A stretch of 64,000 nt of DNA from Burkholderia pseudomultivorans (GCF_001718415.1 NZ_CP013378.1:434001-498000); one strand, 5' to 3'; positions 37,257-47,623 are shown, counted from the stretch's first letter. Program-made: numbers and translations. Notes: generated from the sequence alone by a model not told the origin.

Positions 37257-38891
37257 ATGACGAAGAGACACTGGATCGGCTCGTATGGCGCGATCCCCGC
37301 CGAGATCGACCCCGATCGCCATCCTTCCCTGAGCGCGCTGCTGGACGACGCGATGCGCCGTTTCGCCGACCGTCCGGCATTCCACGCATTCGGCCGCACG
37401 CTGACCTATGCGGACGTCGACCGCCAGTCGACCGCGCTGGCCGCCTACCTGCAGCAGGTCGCGGGCGTGCGCAAGGGCGATCGCGTGGCCGTGATGCTGC
37501 CAAATGTGCTGGCGTTTCCGGTCGTGTTCGTCGCCGTCACGAAAATCGGCGCGGTCCAGGTCAACATCAACCCGCTCTACACCGCGCGCGAACTCGAACA
37601 TCAGCTCGACGATGCCGGCGTCGAGGTGGCCGTGGTCTGCGGCGGCTCGATGCGCACGTTCGCCGACGTGGTCGGCCGCTCGCGCGTGCGGACCGTGCTG
37701 AGCGTCGGCCGTGGCGATCTCGGCGTCGTCGATGCGCCGGCCGGCGCATGCGACGCGCTGCCGCCCGGCTCGATCGCGCTCGCGGACGCGATCGCCGCCG
37801 GCGCGTCGCTGACGTACGAACCGGTCGAGCTGGGCGGCGGCGACCTGCTGCTGTTGCAGTACACGGGCGGCACGACCGGGCTGTCGAAGGGTGCCGCGCT
37901 GTCGCACCGCAACCTCGTCGCGAACATCGCGCAGTTCGACGCGATCGTGCCGGCCTCGCGGCGGCCGGGCGAGGAGGTCGTCGTCACGGCGATCCCGCTG
38001 TACCACATCTTCGCGCTGACGGTGAACTTCCTGTCCTATTTCGCGATCGGCGCGGAAAACTGGCTGGTCGCGAACCCGCGCGACATGGACGCGTTCATCG
38101 ACGTGCTGAAGGCTGCGCGGCCGACGGTGTTCGTCGGCGTCAACACGCTGTATGCGGCGCTCGCCGGCCATCCGCGGCTGGGCGAAGTCGACTGGTCGCG
38201 GCTGACGCTGTCGGCCGGCGGCGGCGCGGCGGTGATCGACGTGATCTCGGCGCGCTGGAAGGCGGTCACGGGCAACTTCATCCGCGAGGGATACGGGCTG
38301 TCGGAAACCTCGCCCGTGGTGTCGTTCAATCCGCAGTTCATCGATGCGTTCACGGGCAGCACGGGCCTGCCGCTGCCGTCCACCGACGTGAAGCTGCTCG
38401 ACGAGCGCGATGGCGAGGCGGCGATCGGCGAGCCGGGCGAGATCTGCGTGAAGGGACCGCAAGTGATGGCCGGCTACTGGCGGCAGCCGGACGCGAACGC
38501 GGCCGCCTTCACCGACGACGGCTATTTCCGCACCGGCGATATCGGCGTGTTCGACGCGGCGGGTTTCCTGCGGATCGTCGACCGCAAGAAGGACATGATC
38601 CTCGTGTCGGGCTTCAACGTGTATCCGAACGAGGTGGAAGCGGTCGCGACCGCGCTGCCGGGTGTGGTCGAATGCGCGTGCATCGGCGTGCCGGACGAGC
38701 GCACCGGAGAGGCCGTCAAGCTGTTCGTCGTGCTCGCGCCGGACGCGGCCGTGACCGAGGCCGAGATCGTCGCGCATTGTCGCGCGAACCTGGCGGCCTA
38801 CAAGGCGCCGAAACTCGTGCGCATCGTCGAGCAGTTGCCGAAGTCGACGGTCGGCAAGATCCTGCGCCGCGAACTGAGCCGCGCGGACTGA
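37257..38891 (+). CDS. AMP-forming acyl-CoA synthetase (FadD-like)
   Basis: 544 residues. Adenylate-forming signature LLLLQYTGGTTGLSKGAALS near residue 200, then FIREGYGLSETSPVVSFNP, the ATP-binding GYFRTGDIGVFD, the hinge DRKKDMILVSGFNVYPNEVE, and the C-terminal catalytic Lys in KSTVGKILRREL. It would activate a fatty or other carboxylic acid to its CoA thioester. It stands between two AraC genes. The beta-oxidation operon 4 kb downstream could use its product. Substrate chain length cannot be read from sequence. Confidence 0.9.
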   Translation: MTKRHWIGSYGAIPAEIDPDRHPSLSALLDDAMRRFADRPAFHAFGRTLTYADVDRQSTALAAYLQQVAGVRKGDRVAVMLPNVLAFPVVFVAVTKIGAVQVNINPLYTARELEHQLDDAGVEVAVVCGGSMRTFADVVGRSRVRTVLSVGRGDLGVVDAPAGACDALPPGSIALADAIAAGASLTYEPVELGGGDLLLLQYTGGTTGLSKGAALSHRNLVANIAQFDAIVPASRRPGEEVVVTAIPLYHIFALTVNFLSYFAIGAENWLVANPRDMDAFIDVLKAARPTVFVGVNTLYAALAGHPRLGEVDWSRLTLSAGGGAAVIDVISARWKAVTGNFIREGYGLSETSPVVSFNPQFIDAFTGSTGLPLPSTDVKLLDERDGEAAIGEPGEICVKGPQVMAGYWRQPDANAAAFTDDGYFRTGDIGVFDAAGFLRIVDRKKDMILVSGFNVYPNEVEAVATALPGVVECACIGVPDERTGEAVKLFVVLAPDAAVTEAEIVAHCRANLAAYKAPKLVRIVEQLPKSTVGKILRRELSRAD

Positions 38892-38995
38892 TGGCGCCGC
38901 CGCGTCGCGCGCCTGCGCCGGCGCGTGCCGGCGCCACGAAGGCCCGGAGAAAGCCGCTCAAGTACAATGCGAGCGGTTCGATCGACGGGGACGCG

Positions 38996-40042
38996 ATGAC
39001 CGGCTCAGATTCACCTTCCGCCCGGCCCGGGCGTGCGCTGCCGTCGCCAAGCGCGACGGTGCCGATTTCGCTCGTCAACGGGTTCCTGGCGAGCGCGGGC
39101 GTGCAGCACGACGTCGTCGAGCGCTACCTGCGCGAGGCCGGGATTCCGAGCGAATTGCGCGCGGAGCCGCATGCGCGCGTGACCGAGGAGCAGTTCTCGA
39201 CGCTGTACCGCACGCTCGCGATCGACCTCGACGACGAGATGCCCGGCATCTTCTCGCGCCCGCTGCGCGGCGGCACGCTGAAGTACCTGTGCCTGAGCCT
39301 GCTCGATGCGCGCAACCTCGAAACGGCGCAGCATCGCTTCGGCCAGTTCTTCCATATCCTGCTCGACGATTTCTTCGTCGAATCGAAGCGCGACGGCCTC
39401 GTCGCGCAGGTGCTGCTGCGGCCGAACCCGGCCGTCGGGCCGATCGGCGCGCTCGGCCAGGAGCTGATGCTGAAGCTCGTGCACGGCGTGTGTTCCTGGC
39501 TGATCGGGCAGCGGATTCCGCTGCTGCAGATCGAGTTCGCATGCCCGCGGCCGCGCCATGCGATCGACCACCTGTATTTTTTCCCGGGCCCCGTGCAGTT
39601 CGACTGCGAGCGTACGCTGATGCGCTTCAGCGCCGACTATCTCGACGCGCCGATCCGGCAGAGCAAGCGCAACCTCAGCAAGTTCCTCGCGCGCGCGCCC
39701 GGCGACTGGATCTTCGAATCGTTCAGCGAGCAGCGCGTGTGCCATCGCGTGCGGCAATACCTGTCCGGTGCGCTGCCTGACCTGCCCGCGATCGAGCAGG
39801 CGGCCGAGCACCTGCATTGCTCGGTGCGCACGCTGAGCCGTCATCTGGCCGCGGAAGGCACGACCTACCAGGTGCTGAAGGACGAACTGCGGCGCGATAT
39901 CGCGATCCAGCGGCTGACCGACACGCCCGATACGATCGCGGCGATCGGCGCGGATATCGGCTTTGACGACCCGAGCGCGTTTCATCGCGCGTTCCGGCAC
40001 TGGACGGGGAGTACGCCGGGGACGTATCGGCGGCGCGCTTAG
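38996..40042 (+). CDS. AraC-family regulator, OruR-like
   Basis: 348 residues from the ATG at 38996 (GGGGA upstream); an in-frame ATG at 38891 overlapping the ligase stop would add an Arg/Ala-rich leader and is less likely. The N-domain has VNGFLASAGVQHDVVERYLR, PLRGGTLKYLCLSLLDARNL and ALGQELMLKLVHGVCSWLIG. The C-terminal HTH has LHCSVRTLSRHLAAEGTTYQ and DIGFDDPSAFHRAFRHWTG. It follows the ligase by 104 bases and may be cotranscribed. Its effector is unknown. Confidence 0.9.
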   Translation: MTGSDSPSARPGRALPSPSATVPISLVNGFLASAGVQHDVVERYLREAGIPSELRAEPHARVTEEQFSTLYRTLAIDLDDEMPGIFSRPLRGGTLKYLCLSLLDARNLETAQHRFGQFFHILLDDFFVESKRDGLVAQVLLRPNPAVGPIGALGQELMLKLVHGVCSWLIGQRIPLLQIEFACPRPRHAIDHLYFFPGPVQFDCERTLMRFSADYLDAPIRQSKRNLSKFLARAPGDWIFESFSEQRVCHRVRQYLSGALPDLPAIEQAAEHLHCSVRTLSRHLAAEGTTYQVLKDELRRDIAIQRLTDTPDTIAAIGADIGFDDPSAFHRAFRHWTGSTPGTYRRRA

Positions 40043-40341
40043 CGTGTGGGGACGCGGTGGTGGTTTGCGCGGGGCGGGTCCCATAACCGGCTCCGTTCGG
40101 GCTTCGCTTCCCATGGACGGCATCCATCGACGGATCCCATAGGCGGCTTCCTTTGGGGATGGGGGCGGAAAGGCGCGATGATGGAGGTGCAAGGGCGATC
40201 GCGGATGTCGCGCGCGGTGCGGGGATGCATGCTGCTGCGTGACGAACCCCGCCGTTTTCGAACAAGGCCGCGGCTGCATGCGGACGCGCAGCGGTGCATT
40301 ATCTCGATCTTCGGCGATGCGAACGCCACCCCGGACCCGCC
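40043..40341. other. intergenic region with an imperfect repeat
   Basis: 299 bases without a supported gene. GGGTCCCATAACCGGCT near 40075 and GGATCCCATAGGCGGCT near 40133 are imperfect direct copies about 58 bases apart. Their role is unknown. Confidence 0.35.
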
Positions 40342-42675
40342 ATGCCCAACTTTCTGCCGAGACTTTGCTGCGTCCTGTTGTTGTCGCTTCACGCCGTCTG
40401 CGCATGCGCGGAGGATGGCACGGCCGATACGACGTCACCGCGGCTGTTCCCGGTCTGCCTGACCGTATTCGACACGCGCTGCGGACTGCTCGATCGCAGC
40501 GGCAAATGGGCGATCGAACCCCGGTACGGTCAGTTCTTCGCGAGCGACGGCTATTGGGTCGTCACGACACCGGCCGGCCGCGCGGGCCTGCTCGACACGG
40601 ACGGCCGCTGGCTGATCGAGCCGTCCTTTCGGGACATCGGCCGCTTCCGCGACGGCCTCGCTCCCGCGTCGCAGTTTGCGGATGGTCGTTACGGCTATAT
40701 CGATCCGAAAGGCAACTGGGTCATCCCGCCGCGTTTCGAAACCGCGGGCGCATTCAGCGAAGGTGTGGCGGCGACGAGCGTGCCGGCCGGCGAGAATTCG
40801 CAAGCGACGTACATCGATCCGCACGGGCGGCAGGCCGTGTCGGGCACGTACGCACGAGCCGGCGCGTTTCATTTCGGGGTTGCACAGGTCGATCGCGGGC
40901 TCAACGACAGCTATGAGACGGCGCTGATCGATAGAACCGGCCGGCTGATCGTCCCGTGGGGGCACCGCTACGATTTCAGACCGGTGATGCGCGATCGCAT
41001 TGTCGAATCGGGACCCGCACCGAATGGGCTGATCCTGCGCGACGCTGCCGGCAAGGTGCTGTTCACGGCCGAGAGGAGCAGCGGCGAGCCGTCGGAGGGC
41101 CGCGTGTTCTATTCGCAGGACGGCTCGGGCATGGGGCTGCTCGACATCGCGTCCGGCAAGCCGATCGTGCAGCCACGGCCGGATTGGCGCAGTGTCTACG
41201 GTGCGTCGACCTTCTCCGACGGGCTCGCGTGGATTTGCACCGCGGGTTGCACGGACCGGCGCCGGCTCGTGCTGGTGGACCGAGACGGCCGGACCGTGTT
41301 GCCTGCGGCTCTCTATGAACAGGTGTGGCCGTTCGTGAACGGTGCGGCGCTCGTCAAGTATCCGGGGAAAGCGTGGCAATTGATCGACCGGCAGGGCCGC
41401 GCCGTGATGCCGCCGCGCTACGAAGGCATCGTGCAGCCGGCATGGGAATCGAGCGCGCAGACGCCGCGGATTGGCGATATCTGGCGCATCACCGACAACG
41501 AATCCGTGCATGATCTGCGCAATAGCGTGTGGATCGATACGCAAGGCCGTCTGCTCGCCCGTGTCGAGACGCTGGATTGCGGCATCCAGGCGGTGCGCGA
41601 CGGCAAGGGCGACACGATCTGGCCGCGCGACGTCGAGGCCGCCTGCGCGGTTTATCGGCAGGACCACGGCACGTCGGGTGCGGCCGCGGCGCCGGTATCG
41701 CCCGACCGGATCGCCGCCGTCAGGCGAGCGCAGGCGCGAGACGCGGGCGACTCGCGGCAGGACGTGATGCAGCGCGAGGCGGGCCGGACCGACGACGGTC
41801 CGCTGGCCGCGATGCTGGGCGGCCCGTCAGCGGACCTGTGGCGCGACGCGCGCTGGCAGCACGGCCCGAACCGCGTGCGCGTCGGCGATCTGGCGTCCTT
41901 GTCGGTGCCGGCCGGTTTCCGGTATCTGTCCCCGGACGCCGTGCGCAGCCTGCGCGGCCCGCTGATCAAGGCGGGCTGGCTGCCGGCGAACGTCGATCTC
42001 GATGCCATGCCTTGTGCGCTGCTGGTGCCGGACAACGCGGTCTGGGCGATGAGCGTGGTGCTTGCGCGCCAGGGACACGTGCCGGTCGATCAGGCGCGAC
42101 TGGACCCCGAAGTGCTGCGGAAAACGATGGAGGCGCGCAGCACGAAAATCCTGAGTCAGCTTCACGAATCGCGGCCGACCCTGCACCACGTCGAATGGAT
42201 ACGCACGCCGAGATGGGATCCGGCCGCACATCGGCTGGACTGGATTTACAACGACTTCGCGCTGGGCGGTTCGGCCAGCAACACGTACTACCTGACCTCC
42301 GTCACGCTGGGGCGTCGCGCGACGGTCGGCATGCAGGTCGTGCTCGGCGGCGCGGGCGCGCAAAGTATCGAACGCGCCGTGCGAGACGACTTCGACGCAC
42401 TGATCAAGGGCGTGTCGTTCGATGCCGGCGAAACGTATGCCGACACGACGTCGCGCGACGAAATCTCGAAGATTTCACTGGACGAGTATGTGACCGGTCC
42501 GCCGACACCCGAGGAAATCGCTGCGCCGGCGAAGTTCGCGCAGGCGGGGGAGCGCGAGTTCTGGCACACGCTATGGGCGCGCATCCTGCCGCTGCTCGGT
42601 CTGGCGGCGATCGCGCTGGCCGCGACGCGCAGGCGCGACAAGCGACCGGGCGGGGATCGATCCCGGAAATCGTGA
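40342..42675 (+). CDS. WG-repeat protein fused to a membrane-anchored DUF2167 domain
   Basis: 777 residues from the ATG at 40342. Signal peptide of about 23 residues ends CACAED. The N-terminal half carries WG-type beta repeats: GLLDRSGKWAIEPRYGQF, GLLDTDGRWLIEPSFRDI, GYIDPKGNWVIPPRFETA, then more divergent copies (ALIDRTGRLIVPW, QLIDRQGRAVMPPRYEGI). From about residue 480 the sequence matches my memory of DUF2167: GPNRVRVGDLASLSVPAGFR, TPRWDPAAHRLDWIYND, NTYYLTSVTLGRR and KGVSFDAGETYAD. It ends with a transmembrane helix and a basic tail (LLGLAAIALAATRRRDK). Probably envelope-located. Function unknown; the fusion is unusual. Confidence 0.82.
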   Translation: MPNFLPRLCCVLLLSLHAVCACAEDGTADTTSPRLFPVCLTVFDTRCGLLDRSGKWAIEPRYGQFFASDGYWVVTTPAGRAGLLDTDGRWLIEPSFRDIGRFRDGLAPASQFADGRYGYIDPKGNWVIPPRFETAGAFSEGVAATSVPAGENSQATYIDPHGRQAVSGTYARAGAFHFGVAQVDRGLNDSYETALIDRTGRLIVPWGHRYDFRPVMRDRIVESGPAPNGLILRDAAGKVLFTAERSSGEPSEGRVFYSQDGSGMGLLDIASGKPIVQPRPDWRSVYGASTFSDGLAWICTAGCTDRRRLVLVDRDGRTVLPAALYEQVWPFVNGAALVKYPGKAWQLIDRQGRAVMPPRYEGIVQPAWESSAQTPRIGDIWRITDNESVHDLRNSVWIDTQGRLLARVETLDCGIQAVRDGKGDTIWPRDVEAACAVYRQDHGTSGAAAAPVSPDRIAAVRRAQARDAGDSRQDVMQREAGRTDDGPLAAMLGGPSADLWRDARWQHGPNRVRVGDLASLSVPAGFRYLSPDAVRSLRGPLIKAGWLPANVDLDAMPCALLVPDNAVWAMSVVLARQGHVPVDQARLDPEVLRKTMEARSTKILSQLHESRPTLHHVEWIRTPRWDPAAHRLDWIYNDFALGGSASNTYYLTSVTLGRRATVGMQVVLGGAGAQSIERAVRDDFDALIKGVSFDAGETYADTTSRDEISKISLDEYVTGPPTPEEIAAPAKFAQAGEREFWHTLWARILPLLGLAAIALAATRRRDKRPGGDRSRKS

Positions 42676-42737
42676 CGCTTGCCGGGGCGCCTCCAGACCA
42701 CTTTTCCACCCCTGCGCCGCGCGTCGCGTGGCCGGTT

Positions 42738-42765
42738 TTGTCACTAGGTGGGCCGGATATGACAA
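42738..42765. promoter_or_regulatory. candidate operator upstream of the beta-oxidation operon
   Basis: TTGTCA (42738-42743) and TGACAA (42760-42765) form a 6-base inverted repeat with a 16-base spacer, 115 bases before the acyl-CoA dehydrogenase start. No regulator can be assigned. Confidence 0.25.
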
Positions 42766-42879
42766 TAAGGATTCGGGGCTTCGGCGTTAGGATGGCTCGC
42801 AACGTCGCCCGGATCTGGCCGGTTTTGCCGTATCGAGCCCCGTGGCGCATCTCATTCACCGCCTGATTGGAATACGACC

Positions 42880-44670
42880 ATGAGCTATACCGCCCCCGTC
42901 AAGGACATGCTGTTCGTGCTGAAGGAACTGGCCGGCATCGACGCCGTCGCGCAGCTGCCGGGTTTCGAGGATGCCGGGTACGACACCGCGCAGGCGGTGC
43001 TCGAAGAGTCCGCGAAATTCTGCGGCGAGGTGCTGGCGCCGCTGAACGTCGAGGGCGACCGCAATCCGAGCAGCTGGAAGGACGGCGTGGTGACCGCGAC
43101 GCCCGGCTTCCGGGAGGCGTTCCGCCAGTTCGTCGAAGGCGGCTGGCAGGGGCTGCAGCATCCGACCGACTACGACGGCCAGGGGCTGCCGAAGCTGATC
43201 GCGACGCCGTGCATCGAGATGCTGAACGCGTCGAACCTGTCGTTCGCGCTGTGTCCGCTGCTGACCGACGGCGCGATCGAGGCGCTGCTGACGGCCGGCA
43301 CCGACGAGCAGAAGCAGCGCTACGTGCCGAAGCTGATCTCGGGCGAATGGACGGGCACGATGAACCTGACCGAGCCGCAGGCCGGCTCGGACCTGGCGCT
43401 GGTGCGCTCGCGCGCGGAGCCGCAGGGCGACGGCACCTACAAGGTGTTCGGCACGAAGATCTTCATCACGTGGGGTGAGCACGACATGGCGGACAACATC
43501 GTCCACCTGGTGCTGGCGCGCACGCCGAACGCGCCGGAAGGCGTGAAGGGGATCTCGCTGTTCATCGTGCCGAAGTTCCTGGTCAACGAAGACGGTTCAC
43601 TCGGCGCGCGCAACGACGTGCACTGCGTGTCGATCGAGCACAAGCTCGGGATCAAGGCGAGCCCGACGGCGGTGCTGCAGTATGGCGATCACGGCGGCGC
43701 GGTCGGCTATCTGGTCGGCGAGGAGAATCGCGGGCTCGAATACATGTTCATCATGATGAACGCGGCGCGCTTCGGCGTCGGGATGCAGGGGATCGGCGTG
43801 GCCGACCGCGCATACCGGAAGGCGGCCGAATTCGCGAAGGAGCGCGTGCAGAGCCGTCCGGTGGATGGTTCCGCGAAGCAGTCGGTGACGATCATCCATC
43901 ACCCGGACGTGCGACGCATGCTGGGCACGATGCGTGCGCTGACCGAAGGCGCGCGCGCGCTGGCGTACGTCGCTGCCGCGCACAGCGACATCGCCCACCG
44001 CCATTCGGACGAGGCGACGCGGGCGCGTCATCAGGCAATCTACGAGTATCTGGTGCCGGTCGTGAAGGGCTGGAGCACGGAGATGGTGAACGATGTGGCA
44101 AGTCTCGGCGTGCAGGTGCACGGCGGGATGGGCTTCATCGAGGAAACGGGCGCGGCGCAGTACTATCGCGATGCGCGGATCCTGGCGATCTACGAAGGGA
44201 CGACGGCGATCCAGGCGAACGACCTGGTGGGTCGCAAGACGCTGCGCGACGGCGGGGCCGTGGCGAACGCGCTGATCGCGGAGATCGGCGACACGGTGGC
44301 GGCGCTCGCCAAGGTGGACGGTGCCGCGGCCGCGGCGATGAAGGCGCGGCTGGAGCAGGGGGCGCAGGCGCTGTCGTCGGTGGTGGCGTACGTGGTGGCG
44401 AACGCGAAGCAGGATCCGAACGCGGTGTTCGCGGGCAGCGTGCCGTACCTGAAGCTCGCGGGCGTGGTGCTGTGCGGCTGGCAGATGGGGCGTGCGCTGG
44501 TGGCGGCGGCCGCGCAGCGGGCGAACGATCCGGCGTTCTTCGATGCGAAGATCGCGATCGCGCACTGCTACGCGGAGCACGTGCTCGTGCAGGCGGGCGC
44601 GCTGGCCGCGTCGGTGCTCGGCGCGAAGGGCGGCGAGGGCGTGCTCGCGTTGACGGAAGACCAGTTCTGA
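42880..44670 (+). CDS. acyl-CoA dehydrogenase, long (about 600-residue) type
   Basis: 596 residues. FAD/substrate motifs of the family are GEWTGTMNLTEPQAGSDLAL near residue 165, GTKIFITWGEH, NAARFGVGMQGIGVADRAYR and the region with the catalytic Glu, RILAIYEGTTAIQANDLVGR. The C-terminal extension of about 150 residues marks the subgroup that includes 3-methylmercaptopropionyl-CoA dehydrogenase (DmdC) and many long-chain enzymes. It oxidises an acyl-CoA and passes electrons to ETF. The next gene encodes the ETF-quinone oxidoreductase, 33 bases away. Confidence 0.94.
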   Translation: MSYTAPVKDMLFVLKELAGIDAVAQLPGFEDAGYDTAQAVLEESAKFCGEVLAPLNVEGDRNPSSWKDGVVTATPGFREAFRQFVEGGWQGLQHPTDYDGQGLPKLIATPCIEMLNASNLSFALCPLLTDGAIEALLTAGTDEQKQRYVPKLISGEWTGTMNLTEPQAGSDLALVRSRAEPQGDGTYKVFGTKIFITWGEHDMADNIVHLVLARTPNAPEGVKGISLFIVPKFLVNEDGSLGARNDVHCVSIEHKLGIKASPTAVLQYGDHGGAVGYLVGEENRGLEYMFIMMNAARFGVGMQGIGVADRAYRKAAEFAKERVQSRPVDGSAKQSVTIIHHPDVRRMLGTMRALTEGARALAYVAAAHSDIAHRHSDEATRARHQAIYEYLVPVVKGWSTEMVNDVASLGVQVHGGMGFIEETGAAQYYRDARILAIYEGTTAIQANDLVGRKTLRDGGAVANALIAEIGDTVAALAKVDGAAAAAMKARLEQGAQALSSVVAYVVANAKQDPNAVFAGSVPYLKLAGVVLCGWQMGRALVAAAAQRANDPAFFDAKIAIAHCYAEHVLVQAGALAASVLGAKGGEGVLALTEDQF

Positions 44671-44703
44671 CCGATACGGTCGGATGCAGGAGGAGACAGG
44701 ATT

Positions 44704-46377
44704 TTGACCACACAGGACTTGATTGCGCAGTTTGGCCCGCGCGAATCGATGGAATACGACGTTGTGATCGTCGGCGGCGGCCCGGCCGGGCTGTCGGCCG
44801 CGATCCGGCTCAAGCAGCTGGCCGCCGAGAAAGGCGCCGAGATCGGCGTATGCGTGCTCGAGAAGGGCTCCGAGATCGGCGCGCACATCCTGTCGGGCGC
44901 GGTGATGGACCCGCGCGCGATCACCGAGCTGTTCCCCGACTGGAAGGAACGCGGCGCGCCTCTGGACGTCGAGGTGACGGAAGACCGCTTCCTGTTCCTG
45001 TCCGAGAAAAGCGCGGTCACCACGCCGAACTGGGCGCTGCCGGACAACTTCAAGAATCACGGCAACTACGTGATTTCGCTCGGCAACGTCACGCGCTGGC
45101 TGGGCCAGCAGGCCGAGGCGCTGGGCGTCGAGATCTTCCCCGGCTTTCCGGCCGCGGAAATTCTCTATAACGACGACGGCTCGGTGAAGGGCGTCGCCAC
45201 CGGCAACATGGGCGTGGGCAAGGACGGCGAGCCGACCGAGAACTTCCAGCTCGGCATGGAACTGCACGCGAAGTACACGCTGTTCGCCGAAGGCTGCCGC
45301 GGCCATCTCGGCCGCCAGCTGATCTCGAAGTTCAAGCTCGACGCGAACGCCGATCCGCAGGCTTACGGGATCGGCATCAAGGAACTGTGGGAAATCGATC
45401 CGGCCAAGCACAAGCCGGGCCTCGTGATCCACACGGCCGGCTGGCCGCTGAAGTCCGATACCTACGGCGGCTCGTTCCTGTATCACATGGACAACAACCA
45501 GGTCGTGGTCGGCTTCGTGGTCGGCCTCGGCTATACGAACCCGTACCTGTCGCCGTTCGAGGAGTTCCAGCGCTACAAGACGCATCCGTCGATCCGCGCG
45601 TTCCTCGAAGGCGGCAAGCGCGTGTCGTACGGTGCGCGCGCGATCACCGCGGGCGGCCTGCTGTCGCTGCCGAAGACGGTGTTCCCGGGCGGCGCGCTGA
45701 TCGGCGACGACGCGGGCTTCCTGAACGCGTCGCGGATCAAGGGCAGCCATGCGGCGATCAAGACCGGCATGCTGGCCGCGGACGCCGCGTTCGACGCGGT
45801 GCAGGCCGGCCGGCAGTCGGACGAACTGAACGCCTACCCGGACGCGTTCAAGCAGTCGTGGCTGTACACGGAGCTGTACCGCGCGCGCAACTTCAAGCAG
45901 TGGATGGCCAAGGGCCTGTACCTCGGCACGCTGATGGTCGGCATCGAGCAGAAGGTGATGGGCGGCAACGTGCCGTGGACGCTGCACCACAAGCATGCGG
46001 ACCACGAGATGCTGAAGCCGGCGTCGCAGTGCGAGCCGATCGTGTATCCGAAGCCGGACGGCAAGCTGACGTTCGATCGCCTCTCGTCGGTGTTCATCTC
46101 GAACACGAACCACGAGGAGAACCAGCCGGCGCACCTGACGCTGAAGGATGCGAGCGTGCCGGTGAACGTGAACCTGCGCACCTACGCGGGGCCGGAGGCG
46201 CGGTTCTGCCCGGCGGCCGTGTACGAGTTCGTGAAGAACGACGACGGCAGCGACCGTCTGGTGATCAACGCGCAGAACTGCGTGCACTGCAAGACCTGCG
46301 ACATCAAGGACCCGACGCAGAACATCGTGTGGGTCACGCCGGAAGGCGGCGGCGGGCCGAATTACCCGAACATGTAA
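44704..46377 (+). CDS. electron transfer flavoprotein-ubiquinone oxidoreductase
   Basis: 557 residues from a TTG at 44704; AGGAGGAGACAGG directly upstream decides this rare start, while the next ATG is 15 codons in. FAD-binding VVIVGGGPAGLSAAIRLKQL, EKGSEIGAHILSGAV, the membrane-associated quinone region (YGGSFLYHMDNNQVVVGFVV) and a C-terminal 4Fe-4S cluster (CVHCKTCDIKDPTQNIVWV) are present. It moves electrons from ETF to ubiquinone. Its place within the dehydrogenase operon is notable, because ETF itself is not encoded in the window. Confidence 0.96.
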   Translation: MTTQDLIAQFGPRESMEYDVVIVGGGPAGLSAAIRLKQLAAEKGAEIGVCVLEKGSEIGAHILSGAVMDPRAITELFPDWKERGAPLDVEVTEDRFLFLSEKSAVTTPNWALPDNFKNHGNYVISLGNVTRWLGQQAEALGVEIFPGFPAAEILYNDDGSVKGVATGNMGVGKDGEPTENFQLGMELHAKYTLFAEGCRGHLGRQLISKFKLDANADPQAYGIGIKELWEIDPAKHKPGLVIHTAGWPLKSDTYGGSFLYHMDNNQVVVGFVVGLGYTNPYLSPFEEFQRYKTHPSIRAFLEGGKRVSYGARAITAGGLLSLPKTVFPGGALIGDDAGFLNASRIKGSHAAIKTGMLAADAAFDAVQAGRQSDELNAYPDAFKQSWLYTELYRARNFKQWMAKGLYLGTLMVGIEQKVMGGNVPWTLHHKHADHEMLKPASQCEPIVYPKPDGKLTFDRLSSVFISNTNHEENQPAHLTLKDASVPVNVNLRTYAGPEARFCPAAVYEFVKNDDGSDRLVINAQNCVHCKTCDIKDPTQNIVWVTPEGGGGPNYPNM

Positions 46378-46426
46378 CGCATCAACGCGCCCGCCCATGC
46401 GGGCGCGAACGAACCGGAGTGAGACG

Positions 46427-47623
46427 ATGAACAATGCAGCGAAGGAAGTCGTGGTGGTGAGCGGTGTGCGTACCGCGATCGGCGATTTCGGCGGAAGCCT
46501 GAAGGATTTCTCGCCGACCGATCTCGGTGCGAAGGTCGTGCGCGAAGTGCTGTCGCGTGCGAACGTGTCGGGCGATGCGGTCGGGCACGTCGTGTTCGGC
46601 CATGTCGTGAACACCGAGCCGAAGGACATGTATCTCGCGCGCGTCGCGGCGATCAACGGTGGCGTCGCGCAGCACACGCCGGCGCTGACCGTGAACCGCC
46701 TGTGCGGCTCGGGCCTGCAGGCGATCGTATCGGCCGCGCAGACGATCCTGCTCGGCGACGCCGACGTCGCGATCGGCGGCGGCGCGGAAAGCATGACCCG
46801 CGCGCCGTACAGCGTGCCGGCCGCGCGCTTCGGCCAGCGCATGGGCGATGCGAAGCTCGTCGACATGATGCTCGGCGCGCTGCACGATCCGTTCCAGACG
46901 ATTCACATGGGCGTGACGGCCGAGAACGTCGCCGCGAAGTACGGAATCTCGCGCGACGCGCAGGATGCGCTCGCGCTCGAATCGCACCGCCGCGCGGCGC
47001 GTGCGATCGCCGAAGGACGCTTCAAGGATCAGATCCTGCCGATCGCGATCCGCACGAAGAAGGGCGAGGTCGCGTTCGATACCGACGAGCACGTGCGCCT
47101 GGAAGCCAGCGCGGACGATTTCACGAAGCTGAAACCCGTGTTCGTGAAGGAGAACGGCACGGTCACGGCCGGCAACGCCTCGGGCATCAACGACGCGGCC
47201 GCGGCCGTGCTGATGATGAGCGCGGATGCCGCGCGTGCGCAGGGCGTGAAGCCGCTCGCGCGCCTCGTGTCGTATGCGCATGCGGGCGTCGATCCGGCCT
47301 ATATGGGCATCGGTCCGGTGCCGGCGACGCAGAAGGCGCTCGAACGCGCGGGGCTGAAGGTTGCCGATCTCGACGTGATCGAGGCGAACGAAGCGTTTGC
47401 CGCGCAGGCCTGCGCGGTGACGCAGGAACTCGGCCTCGATCCGGCGAAGGTCAACCCGAACGGCTCGGGCATTTCGCTCGGCCACCCGATCGGCGCGACC
47501 GGCGCATTGATCACGGTCAAGGCGCTCTACGAACTGAAGCGCATCGGCGGACGTTACGCGCTCGTGACGATGTGTATCGGCGGCGGCCAGGGGATTGCGG
47601 CGATCTTCGAAAACCTTCAATAA
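46427..47623 (+). CDS. thiolase (acetyl-CoA C-acyltransferase)
   Basis: 398 residues from the ATG at 46427 with GGAGTGAG upstream. Nucleophile Cys93 ([11 protein letters not shown]), His353 ([13 protein letters not shown]) and Cys383 (TMCIGGGQG) are all present, with [10 protein letters not shown] between. It performs the last step of beta-oxidation, cleaving 3-ketoacyl-CoA with CoA, or the reverse condensation to acetoacetyl-CoA. Confidence 0.95.
   Translation: MNNAAKEVVVVSGVRTAIGDFGGSLKDFSPTDLGAKVVREVLSRANVSGDAVGHVVFGHVVNTEPKDMYLARVAAINGGVAQHTPALTVNRLCGSGLQAIVSAAQTILLGDADVAIGGGAESMTRAPYSVPAARFGQRMGDAKLVDMMLGALHDPFQTIHMGVTAENVAAKYGISRDAQDALALESHRRAARAIAEGRFKDQILPIAIRTKKGEVAFDTDEHVRLEASADDFTKLKPVFVKENGTVTAGNASGINDAAAAVLMMSADAARAQGVKPLARLVSYAHAGVDPAYMGIGPVPATQKALERAGLKVADLDVIEANEAFAAQACAVTQELGLDPAKVNPNGSGISLGHPIGATGALITVKALYELKRIGGRYALVTMCIGGGQGIAAIFENLQ

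Noticed and set aside
40070..40150. Imperfect direct repeat as a mobile element or array
   Set aside because: Only two degenerate copies, no spacers of fixed length and no associated genes, so neither CRISPR nor an insertion sequence.
43597..46866. 1089-codon minus-strand frame
   Set aside because: Antisense to acyl-CoA dehydrogenase and ETF-QO, both full-length and well conserved.
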